64,000 bases of DNA from Geopseudomonas aromaticivorans (GCF_019097855.1 NZ_JAHRGL010000015.1:39157-103156); one strand, 5' to 3'; numbered from the stretch's first letter, positions 47,125-57,563 are shown. The notes: generated from the letters alone by a model not told the origin. A program made the numbers and translations.

Positions 47125-48807
47125 ATGTCCAGCGTCGATCCGCGCCACGACCCCAGCCGGCACATCAGCGCGCCCACCGGCAGCGCGCTGAGCTGCCAGA
47201 GCTGGCTGACCGAGGCGGCGCTGCGCCTGCTGATGAACAACCTCGACCCGGCGGTGGCCGAGCGCCCCGAGGATCTGGTGGTGTACGGCGGCATCGGCCG
47301 CGCCGCGCGCAACTGGGCCTGCTTCGACAAGATCGTCGAGGTGCTGCGCCGCCTCGGCGACGAGCAGACCCTGCTGATCCAGTCCGGCAAGCCGGTCGGC
47401 GTGTTCGCCACCCACCGCGACGCCCCGCGCGTGCTGCTGGCCAACTCCAACCTGGTGCCGCACTGGGCGACCTGGGAGCAGTTCAACGCGCTGGATCGCC
47501 AGGGCCTGATGATGTACGGGCAGATGACCGCCGGCAGCTGGATCTACATCGGCAGCCAGGGCATCGTCCAGGGCACCTACGAGACCTTCGCCGAGGCCGG
47601 CCGCCAGCACCACGGCGGCGACCTGCGCGGGCGCTGGCTGCTCAGCGCCGGCCTCGGCGGCATGGGCGGCGCGCAGCCGCTGGCGGCGACCATGGCCGGT
47701 GCCTGCGCACTGCTGGTCGAGTGCCGGCAGTCGCGCATCGACTTCCGCCTGCGCACCGGCTACCTCGACGAGCAGGCCAGCGACCTCGACGACGCCCTGG
47801 CGCGCATCGCCCGCTACACCGCCGCCGGCCAGGCGGTGTCGGTCGGCCTGTGCGGCAACGCCGCCGAGGTGCTCCCCGAGCTAGTGCGCCGCGGCGTGCG
47901 CCCGGACCTGCTCACCGACCAGACCAGTGCCCACGACCCGCTGCACGGCTACCTGCCGGCCGGCTGGAGCTGGGACGAGTACGTCGAACGCGGCCAGCGC
48001 GAGCCGGAGGTCGTGGTCCGCGCCGCCAAGGCGTCGATGGCCGTGCAGGTGCGCGCCATGCTCGAACTGCACGCCCGCGGCGTGCCGACCTTCGACTACG
48101 GCAACAACATCCGCCAGATGGCCCTGGACGAGGGCGTCGACGACGCCTTCGCCTTCCCCGGCTTCGTCCCCGCCTATATTCGACCGCTGTTCTGCCGCGG
48201 CATCGGCCCGTTCCGCTGGGTGGCGCTGTCCGGCGACCCCGAGGACATCTACAAGACCGACGCCAAGGTGAAGGCGCTGCTGCCGCACGACACCCACCTG
48301 CACCGCTGGCTGGATCTGGCCCGCGCGCGCATCCGCTTCCAGGGCCTGCCGGCGCGCATCTGCTGGGTCGGCCTGGGCGACCGCGCGCGCCTCGGCCAGG
48401 CGTTCAACGCCATGGTCGCCAGCGGCGAGCTGCGGGCGCCCATCGTCATCGGCCGCGACCACCTGGATTCCGGCTCGGTGGCCAGCCCCAACCGCGAGAC
48501 CGAGGCGATGCGCGACGGCTCCGACGCGGTGTCCGACTGGCCGCTGCTCAACGCCCTGCTCAACACCGCCAGCGGCGCCACCTGGGTGTCGCTGCACCAC
48601 GGCGGCGGGGTCGGCATGGGCTACTCGCAGCACGCTGGCATGGTCATCGTCGCCGACGGCACGCCGCAAGCCCACGCGCGCCTCGGCCGGGTGCTGCACA
48701 ACGACCCGGCCAGCGGGGTGATGCGCCACGCCGACGCCGGCTATCCGGAGGCCATCGCCTGCGCCCGCGAGCAGGGCCTCGACCTGCCGATGCTCAAGGA
48801 GGACTGA
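47125..48807 (+). CDS. hutU: Urocanate hydratase
   Basis: 560 aa NAD+-dependent enzyme adding water to urocanate. Conserved regions are [48 protein letters not shown] (NAD-binding), [29 protein letters not shown] and [14 protein letters not shown]. Second step of histidine degradation. One base separates it from hutH. Confidence 0.98.
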   Translation: MSSVDPRHDPSRHISAPTGSALSCQSWLTEAALRLLMNNLDPAVAERPEDLVVYGGIGRAARNWACFDKIVEVLRRLGDEQTLLIQSGKPVGVFATHRDAPRVLLANSNLVPHWATWEQFNALDRQGLMMYGQMTAGSWIYIGSQGIVQGTYETFAEAGRQHHGGDLRGRWLLSAGLGGMGGAQPLAATMAGACALLVECRQSRIDFRLRTGYLDEQASDLDDALARIARYTAAGQAVSVGLCGNAAEVLPELVRRGVRPDLLTDQTSAHDPLHGYLPAGWSWDEYVERGQREPEVVVRAAKASMAVQVRAMLELHARGVPTFDYGNNIRQMALDEGVDDAFAFPGFVPAYIRPLFCRGIGPFRWVALSGDPEDIYKTDAKVKALLPHDTHLHRWLDLARARIRFQGLPARICWVGLGDRARLGQAFNAMVASGELRAPIVIGRDHLDSGSVASPNRETEAMRDGSDAVSDWPLLNALLNTASGATWVSLHHGGGVGMGYSQHAGMVIVADGTPQAHARLGRVLHNDPASGVMRHADAGYPEAIACAREQGLDLPMLKED

Positions 48808-48808
48808 G

Positions 48809-50344
48809 ATGAACGCGCTGCACCTGATTCCCGGCCGGCTGAGCCTGGCGGATCTGCGCCGCGCCTGGCAGCAGCCGCTGCACCTGACCCTCGACCCCGG
48901 CGCCTGGGCGGCTATCGACGCCAGCGTCGCCTGCGTGCAGCGCATCGTCGACGAAGGGCGCACCGCCTACGGGGTCAACACCGGCTTCGGCCTGCTGGCG
49001 CAGACCCGCATCGCCCGCGTCGACCTCGAGACCCTGCAGCGCCACCTGCTGCTGTCCCACGCCGCCGGCCTCGGCGCGCCGCTGGACGACGCCCTGGTGC
49101 GGCTGATCCTGCTGCTTAAGATCAACAGCCTGGCGCGCGGCTACTCCGGAGTGCGCCGGGTGGTGCTGGAGGCGCTGATCGCCCTGTACAACGCCGGGGT
49201 CTGCCCGCTGATTCCGGGCAAGGGCTCGGTGGGCGCTTGCGGCGACTTGGCGCCGCTGGCGCACCTCTCTTTGGTGCTGCTCGGCGAGGGCCAGGCGCGC
49301 CATCGCGGCCGCTGGCTGCCGGCGCGCGATGCGCTGGCGGTGGCCGGCCTCGAACCGCTGACCCTGGTCGCCAAGGAGGGCCTGGCCCTGCTCAACGGCA
49401 CCCAGGTGTCCAGCGCCTACGCCCTGCGCGGGCTGTTCGAGGCCGAGGACCTGCTGGCCGCCGCCACCGTGTGCGGCAGCCTCAGCGTCGAGGCCGCGCT
49501 GGGCTCGCGGGTGCCCTTCGATGCGCGCATCCACGAAGTGCGCGGCCAGCGCGGGCAGATCGACATGGCCGCCGCCTACCGCCATCTGCTCGGCGCCGGC
49601 AGCGGGATCGCCGCGTCCCACGTCGACTGCGGCAAGGTGCAGGACCCCTACTCGCTGCGCTGCCAGCCGCAGGTGATGGGCGCCTGCCTGACCCAGCTGC
49701 GCCAGGCCGCCGAGGTGCTGGCGGTGGAGGCCAACGCGGTGTCGGACAACCCGCTGGTATTCGCCGACGACGACGCGGTGCTCTCCGGCGGCAACTTCCA
49801 CGCCGAGCCGGTGGCCATGGCCGCCGACAACTTGGCGCTGGCCATCGCCGAGATCGGCGCGCTGGCCGAGCGGCGCATCGCCCTGCTGATCGACCACAAC
49901 CTGTCGCAGCTGCCGCCGTTCCTGGTCGATAGCGGCGGGGTGAATTCCGGCTTCATGATCGCCCAGGTCAGCGCCGCGGCGCTGGCCAGCGCCAACAAGG
50001 CCCTCGCCCACCCGCACAGCGTCGACAGCCTGCCGACCTCAGCCAACCAGGAAGACCACGTGTCGATGGCGCCCAACGCCGGCATGCGCCTGTGGGAAAT
50101 GGCCGCCAACGTGCGCGGCATCCTCGCCGTCGAATGGCTGGCCGCCTGCCAGGGCCTGGATTTCCGCCGCGGCCTGCACAGCTCGCCGCCGCTGGAGCGC
50201 GCGCGCCGCCTGCTGCGCGAGCGGGTGCTGTTCTACGACCACGACCGCTTCTTCGCCCCCGACATCGAAGCCGCCGAGGCGCTGTTGCAGGAGCGCTGCC
50301 TGACCGGGCTGCTGCCGGCGGGGTTGTTGCCGTCCCTGGACTGA
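48809..50344 (+). CDS. hutH: Histidine ammonia-lyase with Cys at the MIO position
   Basis: 511 aa. It deaminates histidine to urocanate using the autocatalytic MIO cofactor, normally cyclised from Ala-Ser-Gly. Here the motif reads [14 protein letters not shown], with Cys144 (TGC, 49238-49240) in place of Ser. A Ser-to-Cys change at this site of the P. putida enzyme was reported to give an active enzyme, so activity is expected. Other family blocks are intact: [40 protein letters not shown] and [13 protein letters not shown]. Last gene of hutIGUH. Confidence 0.97.
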   Translation: MNALHLIPGRLSLADLRRAWQQPLHLTLDPGAWAAIDASVACVQRIVDEGRTAYGVNTGFGLLAQTRIARVDLETLQRHLLLSHAAGLGAPLDDALVRLILLLKINSLARGYSGVRRVVLEALIALYNAGVCPLIPGKGSVGACGDLAPLAHLSLVLLGEGQARHRGRWLPARDALAVAGLEPLTLVAKEGLALLNGTQVSSAYALRGLFEAEDLLAAATVCGSLSVEAALGSRVPFDARIHEVRGQRGQIDMAAAYRHLLGAGSGIAASHVDCGKVQDPYSLRCQPQVMGACLTQLRQAAEVLAVEANAVSDNPLVFADDDAVLSGGNFHAEPVAMAADNLALAIAEIGALAERRIALLIDHNLSQLPPFLVDSGGVNSGFMIAQVSAAALASANKALAHPHSVDSLPTSANQEDHVSMAPNAGMRLWEMAANVRGILAVEWLAACQGLDFRRGLHSSPPLERARRLLRERVLFYDHDRFFAPDIEAAEALLQERCLTGLLPAGLLPSLD

Positions 50345-50547
50345 CCTGACCGTGTCCTGATTGCGTCGCCGGCTATCGGGGGCTTGAACGAAGAGGGATT
50401 GAGCTCGGCGGTCTGCTGGAGTGCTTGCTGAAGTTACATACAAAACAGACTCATGGATTTCCAAGAGCCTGTTTATCTCGTTTCATCCTGCCGGGCCAAT
50501 GTCTTAACTGACTGACATTAGATCGAAGGCCGGGGCTTTTTGTGGTG

Positions 50548-51573
50548 TCAGGTGGCACGGGGAGTTAAATCTATCATGCGGATTCGTATTTCTTCTAGTA
50601 GTTGCGGCATCATGTCTTGACATTCATTTATTGACCATTCTTTTTCTGGTTTTTCTCTGAAAACAAGGAATTCATTTTCAGAAATAGCCTTTTGGAAGGC
50701 TGTTGTAAAAGCATCATCTATTCTGAATGGCTCTGCTGGAGTTTTTTTGTCGTTGCGTTGTATTATTATTTTTGAATATGGATTGTCTTCGATGCTGTGT
50801 GATATTGTTTGGTGAGCATATAGCCACATAAGTGACTTTTCTCGTTTGTCGGGAGTGCCATCTTTTTTAGACCGCCAAAGCAAAATCCATGAATTATTTT
50901 TTACGCTGTCAGTTTCAAGGCAAGTTGTCCAATTGCCAACAACACTATCAAAGGTATCTTTTGATAGTGTTGGATCTTGAGTTTCTATCTCTTCAAAGTT
51001 TTTCTTCACTTCACAATGTCTGTACCACACCACTCCGAAGTCAAGGTGGGAAATCGGATTGTAATCAAGGAATGTACAGGCTTGGTCTGTAGTTGGTTCA
51101 GGCACCTCTGAAAACACTCTGTTATGATTTTCTAAAAGTTGTTGTAGCTTCTCCTCTTTCGCTTCTTGGGTCGGATAATCGGCAATGGCTTGAGATTTTA
51201 TTTTTTTGAACTCTTTGTTTAGATCGAGCAGTGAATCTTCGTCAGAGATAAATACCCCTATCTCATATAGTCCTGTGGTGCTAATGCCATTTCTTGATAG
51301 ATTTGGACTGCCTAGAAATGCGCATTTTTCTCCTATATAGAATTTTGCATGTAGATTGTCTAGGAAATGGACATTTCCCCAGCCAAAGGTGTTTGCTATT
51401 TCTTTAATTGCAAATGGGTTGCTGCCAATTGTTGGGGAGATGATTATCTCTCGTGGTGTTGATTTTTCAATGTAGCTCGACCAATCCCTTCCGATATATG
51501 CGACGACTATGCGTGTTGGGTCTATTGATGCTAGTGTTTCTTGGATTTTGTCGTTGGTGATAATTTTGTGCAT
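50548..51573 (-). CDS. AT-rich phospholipase D-like protein, probable foreign gene
   Basis: 341 aa. Residues 1-130 form a PLD-type domain with one HKD-like motif: H75-A-K77 ... E82, then GSPN (88-91). One motif suggests a dimer, as in Nuc or BfiI-type nucleases; Glu82 replaces the usual Asp. The C-terminal 170 residues are Trp- and Lys-rich and match no family I know. Base composition is far more AT-rich than every neighbour. No strong ribosome site precedes the ATG. It stands alone between hutH and a LysR gene. A nuclease or defence role is only a guess. Confidence 0.72.
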   Translation of the reverse strand: MHKIITNDKIQETLASIDPTRIVVAYIGRDWSSYIEKSTPREIIISPTIGSNPFAIKEIANTFGWGNVHFLDNLHAKFYIGEKCAFLGSPNLSRNGISTTGLYEIGVFISDEDSLLDLNKEFKKIKSQAIADYPTQEAKEEKLQQLLENHNRVFSEVPEPTTDQACTFLDYNPISHLDFGVVWYRHCEVKKNFEEIETQDPTLSKDTFDSVVGNWTTCLETDSVKNNSWILLWRSKKDGTPDKREKSLMWLYAHQTISHSIEDNPYSKIIIQRNDKKTPAEPFRIDDAFTTAFQKAISENEFLVFREKPEKEWSINECQDMMPQLLEEIRIRMIDLTPRAT

Positions 51574-51746
51574 TTTATTAATGGCTTCTGCTAGTGGAGA
51601 TAAAGTTGCTAATGTCTAAGTTGATACCAGAAGGGGACAGGCCACGTTTTCTACCGTACGTGGTCGCCTATTGCCGCGGAACGCGGCCCCAGCGAACGAA
51701 GTGAGCGCTTTACGCATTGCTAGGCATCTTTCTTCGCGGCGCCTCA

Positions 51747-52697
51747 TCATCCACCCGAATCGCCACCATTCCCAGCATCGGAAGCCTGCCCGGCCGCCCC
51801 CGCTTTGCCCTCCTCCAGCGCCTTCCACAACCTTCGCACCGCCGGCTTGTGCAGCAGCGCGCAGCGGTACAGGCGGATCTCCAGCGGCACCTGCCAGCGC
51901 TCGTCGCCGCACACTGCCAGCTCGCCGCGCGCCAGCTCCGCGCTTACTGACAGGCGCGGCACCCAGGCCACGCCGAGGCCCTGCAGGGCCATGCCCTTGA
52001 GGCTGTCCGCCATCGCCGTCTCGTACACCGTGCTCGAGCGCAGGCCGCGCCGACGCAGCAGTAGGCTGACCGGCCGGCCTAGGAAGGTGCCGGCGCTGTA
52101 GGCCAGCAGCGGCACGGTCTGCCCGCCGTCGAGGTCGTACAGCGGTCGGCCGTCCTCGCCCACTGCGCACACCGGCAGCATCTCGCTGCGCCCCAGCGGT
52201 AGCGAGGGGAACAGCTCCGGCGCCAGTTGCAGCGCGGCGTCCGGATCGTAGTAGGCGAGGATCAGGTCGCAGGTGCCTTCGCGCAGGGCGTGCACCGCCT
52301 CGCCGACGTTGGTCGCCAAGAGCCGGCTGCTGATCGGCAGGCCGGTGCGGCGCAGGCCGGCGATCCATTCGGGAAAGAAGCTCAGCGCCAGCGAGTGGGC
52401 GGCGGCGAAGCGCAGCACCTCGCCCTGCTGGCCCTCCTCGGCATGCAGGCGGCGCACCACTTCGCCGAGCTGCTCGACCAGATTGCGCGCGGTGATCAGG
52501 AACAGCTGGCCGGCCTCGGTCAGTTCCACCGGGGTGCGCGCGCGGTTGACCAGGGTGAGGCCCAGCGCCTCCTCCAGCGCCTTGATCCGCCGGCTGAACG
52601 CCGGCTGGGTGACGAAGCGCTGCTCGGCCGCACGCGAGAAGCTGCGGGTGGCGGCCAGGGCGACGAAGTCCTCCAGCCACTTGGTTTCCAGGTTCAT
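51747..52697 (-). CDS. LysR-type transcriptional regulator next to aspA
   Basis: 316 aa from ATG 52697. HTH at the N-terminus: FVALAATRSFSRAAEQRFVTQPAFSRRIKALEEALG. The C-terminal LysR substrate domain follows (about 90-295), and the last 20 residues are Gly/Ala-rich. It is divergent from aspA (206-bp gap), a conserved pairing from memory (PA5428-PA5429), so it may control aspA. Related in its N-terminus to HypT-like regulators. Target not known. Confidence 0.88.
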   Translation of the reverse strand: MNLETKWLEDFVALAATRSFSRAAEQRFVTQPAFSRRIKALEEALGLTLVNRARTPVELTEAGQLFLITARNLVEQLGEVVRRLHAEEGQQGEVLRFAAAHSLALSFFPEWIAGLRRTGLPISSRLLATNVGEAVHALREGTCDLILAYYDPDAALQLAPELFPSLPLGRSEMLPVCAVGEDGRPLYDLDGGQTVPLLAYSAGTFLGRPVSLLLRRRGLRSSTVYETAMADSLKGMALQGLGVAWVPRLSVSAELARGELAVCGDERWQVPLEIRLYRCALLHKPAVRRLWKALEEGKAGAAGQASDAGNGGDSGG

Positions 52698-52903
52698 GCC
52701 GCGCTCCCGGCCCGCAGGTGGCGGGCCGCTGGTCGTCGGGAAGGGCTGCCGCGCCGGCGCGTCGGCCGGCATCGACAGGTCATGCCGCATTATGCCGATT
52801 GTGCATGGGCCAGCAAGCAACGGCATTGGTCGCAAAACCCCTGCAGCCCTTAATCTAAGCCTGTCGCGGCGCTGCCCGCATTGACCCAGAGATTGATCGC
52901 ATC

Positions 52904-54328
52904 ATGTCCGCTGCTGCATCCTTCCGTACCGAAAAAGACCTGCTCGGCACCCTCGAGGTCCCCGCTGACGCCTACTACGGCATCCAGACCCTGCGCGCGG
53001 TGCACAACTTCCGGCTGTCCGGCGTGCCGCTGGCGCACTACCCGAAGCTGGTGGTCGCCCTGGCGATGGTCAAGCAGGCCGCCGCCGACGCCAACCGCGA
53101 GCTGGGCCACCTGCCGGAGCACAAGCATGCTGCGATCAGCCAGGCCTGTGCGCTATTGATCCGCGGCGAGTTCCACGAGCAGTTCGTGGTCGACATGATC
53201 CAGGGCGGCGCCGGCACATCGACCAACATGAATGCCAACGAGGTGATCGCCAACCTGGCGCTGGAGGCCATGGGCCACGCCAAGGGCGAGTACCAGTACC
53301 TGCACCCGAACAACGACGTGAACATGGCGCAGTCGACCAACGACGCCTACCCGAGCGCCATCCGCCTTGGCCTGCTGCTCGGCCACGACGCCCTGCTGGC
53401 CAGCCTCGACAGCCTGATCCAGGCCTTCGCCGCCAAGGGCGAGGAGTTCGGTGAGGTGCTGAAGATGGGCCGCACCCAGCTGCAGGATGCGGTGCCGATG
53501 ACCCTCGGCCAGGAGTTTCGCGCCTTCGCCACCACCCTCGGCGAGGACCTGGATCGCCTGAAGCGCCTGGTGCCGGAGCTGCTCACCGAGGTCAACCTCG
53601 GCGGCACCGCCATCGGCACCGGGATCAACGCCGACCCGCGCTACCAGCAGCTGGCGGTGACCCGCCTGGCGGCGATCAGCGGACAGCCGCTGGTGCCGGC
53701 GGCCGACCTGATCGAGGCCACCTACGACATGGGCGCCTTCGTGCTGCTCTCCGGCATGCTCAAGCGCACCGCGGTCAAGTTGTCGAAGATCTGCAACGAC
53801 CTGCGCCTGCTGTCCAGCGGCCCGCGCACCGGGATCAACGAGATCAACCTGCCGGCGCGCCAGCCGGGCAGCTCGATCATGCCGGGCAAGGTCAACCCGG
53901 TGATCCCCGAGGCGGTCAACCAGGTAGCCTTCACCGTGATCGGCAACGACCTGGCGGTGACCATGGCTGCCGAGGCCGGGCAGCTGCAGCTCAACGTCAT
54001 GGAGCCGCTGATCGCCTACAAGACGCTCGACTCGATCCGCCTGCTGCAGCGCGCCATGGACATGCTGCGCGAGCACTGCGTGGTGGGCATCACCGCCAAC
54101 GTCGAGCGCTGCCGCGAGCTGGTCGAGCATTCCATCGGCCTGGTCACTGCGCTCAACCCCTACATCGGCTACGAGAACGCCACGCGCATCGCCAAGCTGG
54201 CGCTGGACAGCGGCCGCGGCGTGCTGGAACTGGTGCGCGAGGAGGGTCTGCTCGACGAGGATCTGCTGGCCGACATCCTACGCCCGGAAAACATGATCGC
54301 CCCGCGCTTGGTGCCGCTGCGCGGCTGA
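52904..54328 (+). CDS. aspA: Aspartate ammonia-lyase
   Basis: 474 aa. It splits aspartate to fumarate and ammonia. Fumarase/aspartase family with DAYYGIQTLRAVHNF, GAGTSTNMNANEVIANLALE, the signature loop GSSIMPGKVNPVIPEAVNQ and LLSSGPRTGINEINLPARQPG. Supplies fumarate to the TCA cycle. Followed by a strong terminator. Confidence 0.97.
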   Translation: MSAAASFRTEKDLLGTLEVPADAYYGIQTLRAVHNFRLSGVPLAHYPKLVVALAMVKQAAADANRELGHLPEHKHAAISQACALLIRGEFHEQFVVDMIQGGAGTSTNMNANEVIANLALEAMGHAKGEYQYLHPNNDVNMAQSTNDAYPSAIRLGLLLGHDALLASLDSLIQAFAAKGEEFGEVLKMGRTQLQDAVPMTLGQEFRAFATTLGEDLDRLKRLVPELLTEVNLGGTAIGTGINADPRYQQLAVTRLAAISGQPLVPAADLIEATYDMGAFVLLSGMLKRTAVKLSKICNDLRLLSSGPRTGINEINLPARQPGSSIMPGKVNPVIPEAVNQVAFTVIGNDLAVTMAAEAGQLQLNVMEPLIAYKTLDSIRLLQRAMDMLREHCVVGITANVERCRELVEHSIGLVTALNPYIGYENATRIAKLALDSGRGVLELVREEGLLDEDLLADILRPENMIAPRLVPLRG

Positions 54329-54460
54329 TCCCGCCAGTGCGGCAGGCGCCTTTTCGACAAGGCGCTCGCCGGCACCTGCTCCGCTTCCGCCGCGCGGCGC
54401 CATCCGGCGCGGCGCGCGCTGCTCACCGGCCGAGGGACCGGGTCCCCCCCCTCGGCCCTT

Positions 54461-54487
54461 GGGACGATCACGGCTCGTCCCTTTTTT
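54461..54487 (+). terminator. Intrinsic terminator of aspA
   Basis: GGGACGA-N7-TCGTCCC followed by six Ts (54482-54487). A second GC stem, GGCCGAGGG / CCCTCGGCC (54428-54457), lies just before it. Confidence 0.9.
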
Positions 54488-54537
54488 CTTCATGCCGGCG
54501 CGGAGAACCGTTTGCGCGCCGGTCCCGCCCTTCCCGC

Positions 54538-56007
54538 CTACCCACCGACGCTCCAGGCCTGGCGCAGCGCCAGCAGGGCGCGGGCGATCTCGTCTTCGGG
54601 CACGGCGGCGAAGCCCAGCACCAGGCCGGCGCGCGCGTCCGCCGGCGTGGTGCCGTCGGGCAGCCAGTAGCGGCTCAGGCCGTTCAGCTCCACCCCGACG
54701 TGCTGCGCGGCGGCGAGCAGCGCACGCTCGCGTGCCAGACCGTCGACCCGCACGCACAGGTGCAGGCCGGCGTCCACCGCCGGCAGCGGCGCGCAGCCGG
54801 GGATCCGCTGCGGCCAGCCGGCCAGCAGGGCGTCGCGGCGGCGGCGGGCGGCCGCGCGCATGCGGCGGATGTGCCGCTGGAAGTGTCCGGCAGCGATGAA
54901 CTCGGCCATCACCGCCTGGGAGCCGAGCTCCGAATGGCGCATGTCCAGGGCGCGGCGGCGGGCGAACGGCTGCGCCAGCGCCGGCGGCAGCACCAGGTAG
55001 CCGAGGCGCAGGGCGGGGAAGGCGATCTTGCAGAAGGTGCCGACATGGATCACCCGCCCCCGGCGGTCCAGCGCGGCCAGCGGCGCCAGTGGCGCGCCGC
55101 TGTAGCGGTACTCGCCGTCGTAGTCGTCCTCGACGATCCAGCTGTCGTGGCGCTCGGCCCAGTCCAGCAGCTGCAGGCGCCGCGCCAGCGACAGGGTCAC
55201 CCCGGTGGGGTACTGGTGCGCCGGGGTGACGTAGACCAGCCGGCAATCCGCCGCGCGCTCGAGGGCCGCGACATCCAGCCCCTCGGCATCCACGGCGATG
55301 CCCTGCAGGCGCGCTCCCGCCATGGCGAAGGCCGCGCCGGCGGCGCGGTAGCCGGGGTCTTCGATGGCCACCCGCTCGCCCGGACCGACCAGCAGCTGCG
55401 CGCACAGGCTGATGCCCTGCTGGGCGCCGCAGGTGATCACGATCTGCGCCGGATCGCAGTGCAGGCCGCGGCTGCTGCGCAGGTAGGCGGCGACCAGCTC
55501 GCGCAGCGCCGGCTCGCCGGCCGGGTCGCCGTAGCCCAGCCGCGCCGGCGAGGGCTTGCGCCAGAAGCGCGCCGAGAGCCGCGCCCAGGTCTCGAAGGGG
55601 AACAGGTCGAAGGCCGGCACGCCGACCCGGAAGGCGCGCGGCGCGCCGGCCGGCGGTGCGGGTAGGTGATGCGCCGCCAGGTGCTGCAGTGCCGGGGTCG
55701 CCGCCGCTGCGCCGGCGGGCGCGGCGGCCGGGCGCGTGGCGCCGACGAGTCCGCTGACGTAGGTGCCGGCGCCGATCCGCCCGGCCACGTAGCCCTCGGC
55801 GTACAGCTGGTCGAAGGCGCGCGTCACGGTGTTGCGCGACACGCCGAGCAGGGCGGCCAGCTCGCGGCTGGCCGGCAGGCGCGCGCCGCCGGCCAGGCGG
55901 CCGTCGAGGATACGCTCGCGCAGGACCTGGTACAGCTGGCGGGCGAGCCCGCGGCCGGGGTCGAGCCGGATGCCGGAGAGGTCGACCGGCAGGGGCGGCA
56001 GCGGCAT
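54538..56007 (-). CDS. MocR-type regulator (GntR HTH plus aminotransferase domain)
   Basis: 489 aa. N-terminal GntR winged helix with [31 protein letters not shown] (about 40-72), then a fold-type I aminotransferase-like domain holding PLP. Its Schiff-base Lys327 lies in [13 protein letters not shown], and [15 protein letters not shown] precedes it. PdxR and related MocR proteins use PLP as effector. It is divergent from a PaiB remnant and an acetyltransferase, so those are probable old or present targets. Confidence 0.93.
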   Translation of the reverse strand: MPLPPLPVDLSGIRLDPGRGLARQLYQVLRERILDGRLAGGARLPASRELAALLGVSRNTVTRAFDQLYAEGYVAGRIGAGTYVSGLVGATRPAAAPAGAAAATPALQHLAAHHLPAPPAGAPRAFRVGVPAFDLFPFETWARLSARFWRKPSPARLGYGDPAGEPALRELVAAYLRSSRGLHCDPAQIVITCGAQQGISLCAQLLVGPGERVAIEDPGYRAAGAAFAMAGARLQGIAVDAEGLDVAALERAADCRLVYVTPAHQYPTGVTLSLARRLQLLDWAERHDSWIVEDDYDGEYRYSGAPLAPLAALDRRGRVIHVGTFCKIAFPALRLGYLVLPPALAQPFARRRALDMRHSELGSQAVMAEFIAAGHFQRHIRRMRAAARRRRDALLAGWPQRIPGCAPLPAVDAGLHLCVRVDGLARERALLAAAQHVGVELNGLSRYWLPDGTTPADARAGLVLGFAAVPEDEIARALLALRQAWSVGG

Positions 56008-56096
56008 GGATTGGCTCCATCAAAGTGGCAGGAAATGGATCTTACCGCAGACCAATATCCCGTTCAGGATGAGCGCACCGCCCCCGGAGAACCGCC

Positions 56097-56227
56097 ATGT
56101 ACCTGCCCACCGCCTTCCGCCAGGACGAGAGCGTGGGATGCACGAGGGACTGGCCGCCTTGAGCGACCCGCGCGACCGTGAGCTGGCCGCGCGCATGACC
56201 CCAATCGACTGCAGCGAAACCAACTGA
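56097..56227 (+). pseudogene. Remnant of a PaiB-like FMN-binding regulator gene
   Basis: After a GGAGA site, ATG 56097 opens a frame reading [12 protein letters not shown], like the start of PaiB proteins, which soon stops. In another frame the next 90 bp read [17 protein letters not shown], like the PaiB C-terminus, ending at TGA 56227. Start and end seem kept while the middle (about 160-180 codons) and frame are lost. PaiB genes commonly lie beside MocR regulators and GNAT genes, as here. Confidence 0.6.
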
Positions 56228-56250
56228 TTCAGCCACGGAAAGGAACCCGC

Positions 56251-56703
56251 ATGCCCCGCACACCGATCGCAATCCGCCCGCTCGGCGCCGCCGACCACAC
56301 CGCCTGGCTGCCGCTCTGGCAGGCCTACCAGCGCTTCTACAACGCGGAAATCCCCGCCGCGACCAGCGCCGTCACCTGGCAGCGCTTCCTCGACCCGGCC
56401 GAGCCCATGCATGCCGCCCTGGCCTGGCGCGATGGCGCGGCCGTGGGCCTGGTGCACTGGATCTTCCATCGCTCCTGCTGGACGGTGGGCGACTACTGCT
56501 ACCTGCAGGATCTGTTCGTCGCCGAGGACCAGCGCGGCGGCGGCATCGGCCGCGCGCTGATCGAGCATGTCAACGCCCAGGCCGTTGCCGCCGGCGCCAG
56601 TCGCGTGCACTGGTTGACCCAGGAAACCAACTACGCGGGCCGCCAGCTCTACGACCGCCTGGCCGAGCGCTCCGGCTTCATCCAGTACCGCCAGCTGCTG
56701 TGA
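56251..56703 (+). CDS. GNAT family N-acetyltransferase
   Basis: 150 aa. Acetyl-CoA site V/A-E-D-Q-R-G-G-G-I-G-R-A is visible (FVAEDQRGGGIGRALIEHV, about 89-107). It starts MPRTPIAIRPLGAADH. Substrate unknown; may be a small amine or drug. 13 bp ahead of a second GNAT gene, so probably co-transcribed with it. Confidence 0.9.
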   Translation: MPRTPIAIRPLGAADHTAWLPLWQAYQRFYNAEIPAATSAVTWQRFLDPAEPMHAALAWRDGAAVGLVHWIFHRSCWTVGDYCYLQDLFVAEDQRGGGIGRALIEHVNAQAVAAGASRVHWLTQETNYAGRQLYDRLAERSGFIQYRQLL

Positions 56704-56716
56704 AGGAGATGCACCT

Positions 56717-57400
56717 GTGACCACCACCGACCTCGCCGCCTGGCAGCCCTGTCCGCTGCCGCCGCACGAACCGCTGACCGGGCGCTTCGTCAGCCTCGAA
56801 CCGCTCGATGCGACGCGCCACGCCGCCGAGCTGTGGGCGGCGCTGCAGGCCCCGCCCGCCGACCCGCAGCAGTGGCAGTACCTGCCCTACGGGCCGTTCG
56901 CCGCGCGCGGCGAGTTCGACGCCTGGCTGGCGGATCTGGCCGCCGGCCGCGACCCGCTGTTCTTCGCCGTGCGCGAGCACGCCAGCGGCCGCATCGTCGG
57001 CCAGCTCGCCCTGATGCGCATCACCCCCGCCCACGGCTGCATCGAGATCGGCCACGTGCTGTTCGCCCCGCCCATGCAGCGCACGCCAGGGGCCACCGAG
57101 GCGATCTATCTGCTGGCGCGGCTGGTGTTCGAATTGGGCTACCGGCGCCTGGAGTGGAAGTGCAACGCCAACAACGCGCGCTCGCGGCGCGCCGCCGAGC
57201 GCCTGGGCTTCGTCGCCGAGGGGCTGTTCCGCCAGCACCTGGTTGTCAAGGGGCGCAACCGCGACACCGCCTGGTTCGCCCTGCTCGACCACGAGTGGCC
57301 GGCCTGCCGGGCGGCCTTCGAGCGCTGGCTGGCGGCGGACAACTTCGATGGCGAAGGCCGCCAGCGGCGGCGCCTGGAGGAGTGCCGGGCGACCGGCTGA
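56717..57400 (+). CDS. GNAT acetyltransferase, RimJ/RimL-like
   Basis: 227 aa from GTG 56717; the nearby ATG at 56709 runs into a stop at once. It has the long-substrate GNAT pattern GRFVSLEPLDATRHAAELW, IEIGHVLFAPPMQRT and RRLEWKCNANNARSRRAAERLGFVAEG, typical of the RimL-related group that also covers a Ser/Ala-type transferase in fungi. Protein or small-molecule target unknown. Confidence 0.9.
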   Translation: MTTTDLAAWQPCPLPPHEPLTGRFVSLEPLDATRHAAELWAALQAPPADPQQWQYLPYGPFAARGEFDAWLADLAAGRDPLFFAVREHASGRIVGQLALMRITPAHGCIEIGHVLFAPPMQRTPGATEAIYLLARLVFELGYRRLEWKCNANNARSRRAAERLGFVAEGLFRQHLVVKGRNRDTAWFALLDHEWPACRAAFERWLAADNFDGEGRQRRRLEECRATG

Positions 57401-57413
57401 TCGGCCGGCGGGC

Positions 57414-57563
57414 TCACTGCGCCTGCCAGCGGTTCCAGCGCGCGGCGATCTCCTCGCCGCCACTCCACCAGACGATGTCCCGCCTGATACCGTCGAGCTT
57501 GTGGACGGTGCGGTCGAGGTCCAGCGGATAGAGCCGTTCAGCCGGTACTCCGGCGACCAGCAG
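57414..57563 (-). pseudogene. Remnant of a polyamine-type solute-binding protein gene
   Basis: About 49 codons read LLVAGVPAERLYPLDLDRTVHKLDG and DIVWWSGGEE, which resembles the segment in PotD-like periplasmic proteins where YPLDLDRA..KLD precedes VWW.SG. The match then breaks off before TGA 57414, and nothing upstream matches. The rest of the spacer 57401-57751 shows no gene. Confidence 0.45.

Noticed and set aside
50345-50547. tRNA or attachment site at the left edge of the PLD gene
   Set aside because: No tRNA arms and no direct repeat matching the right edge were found.
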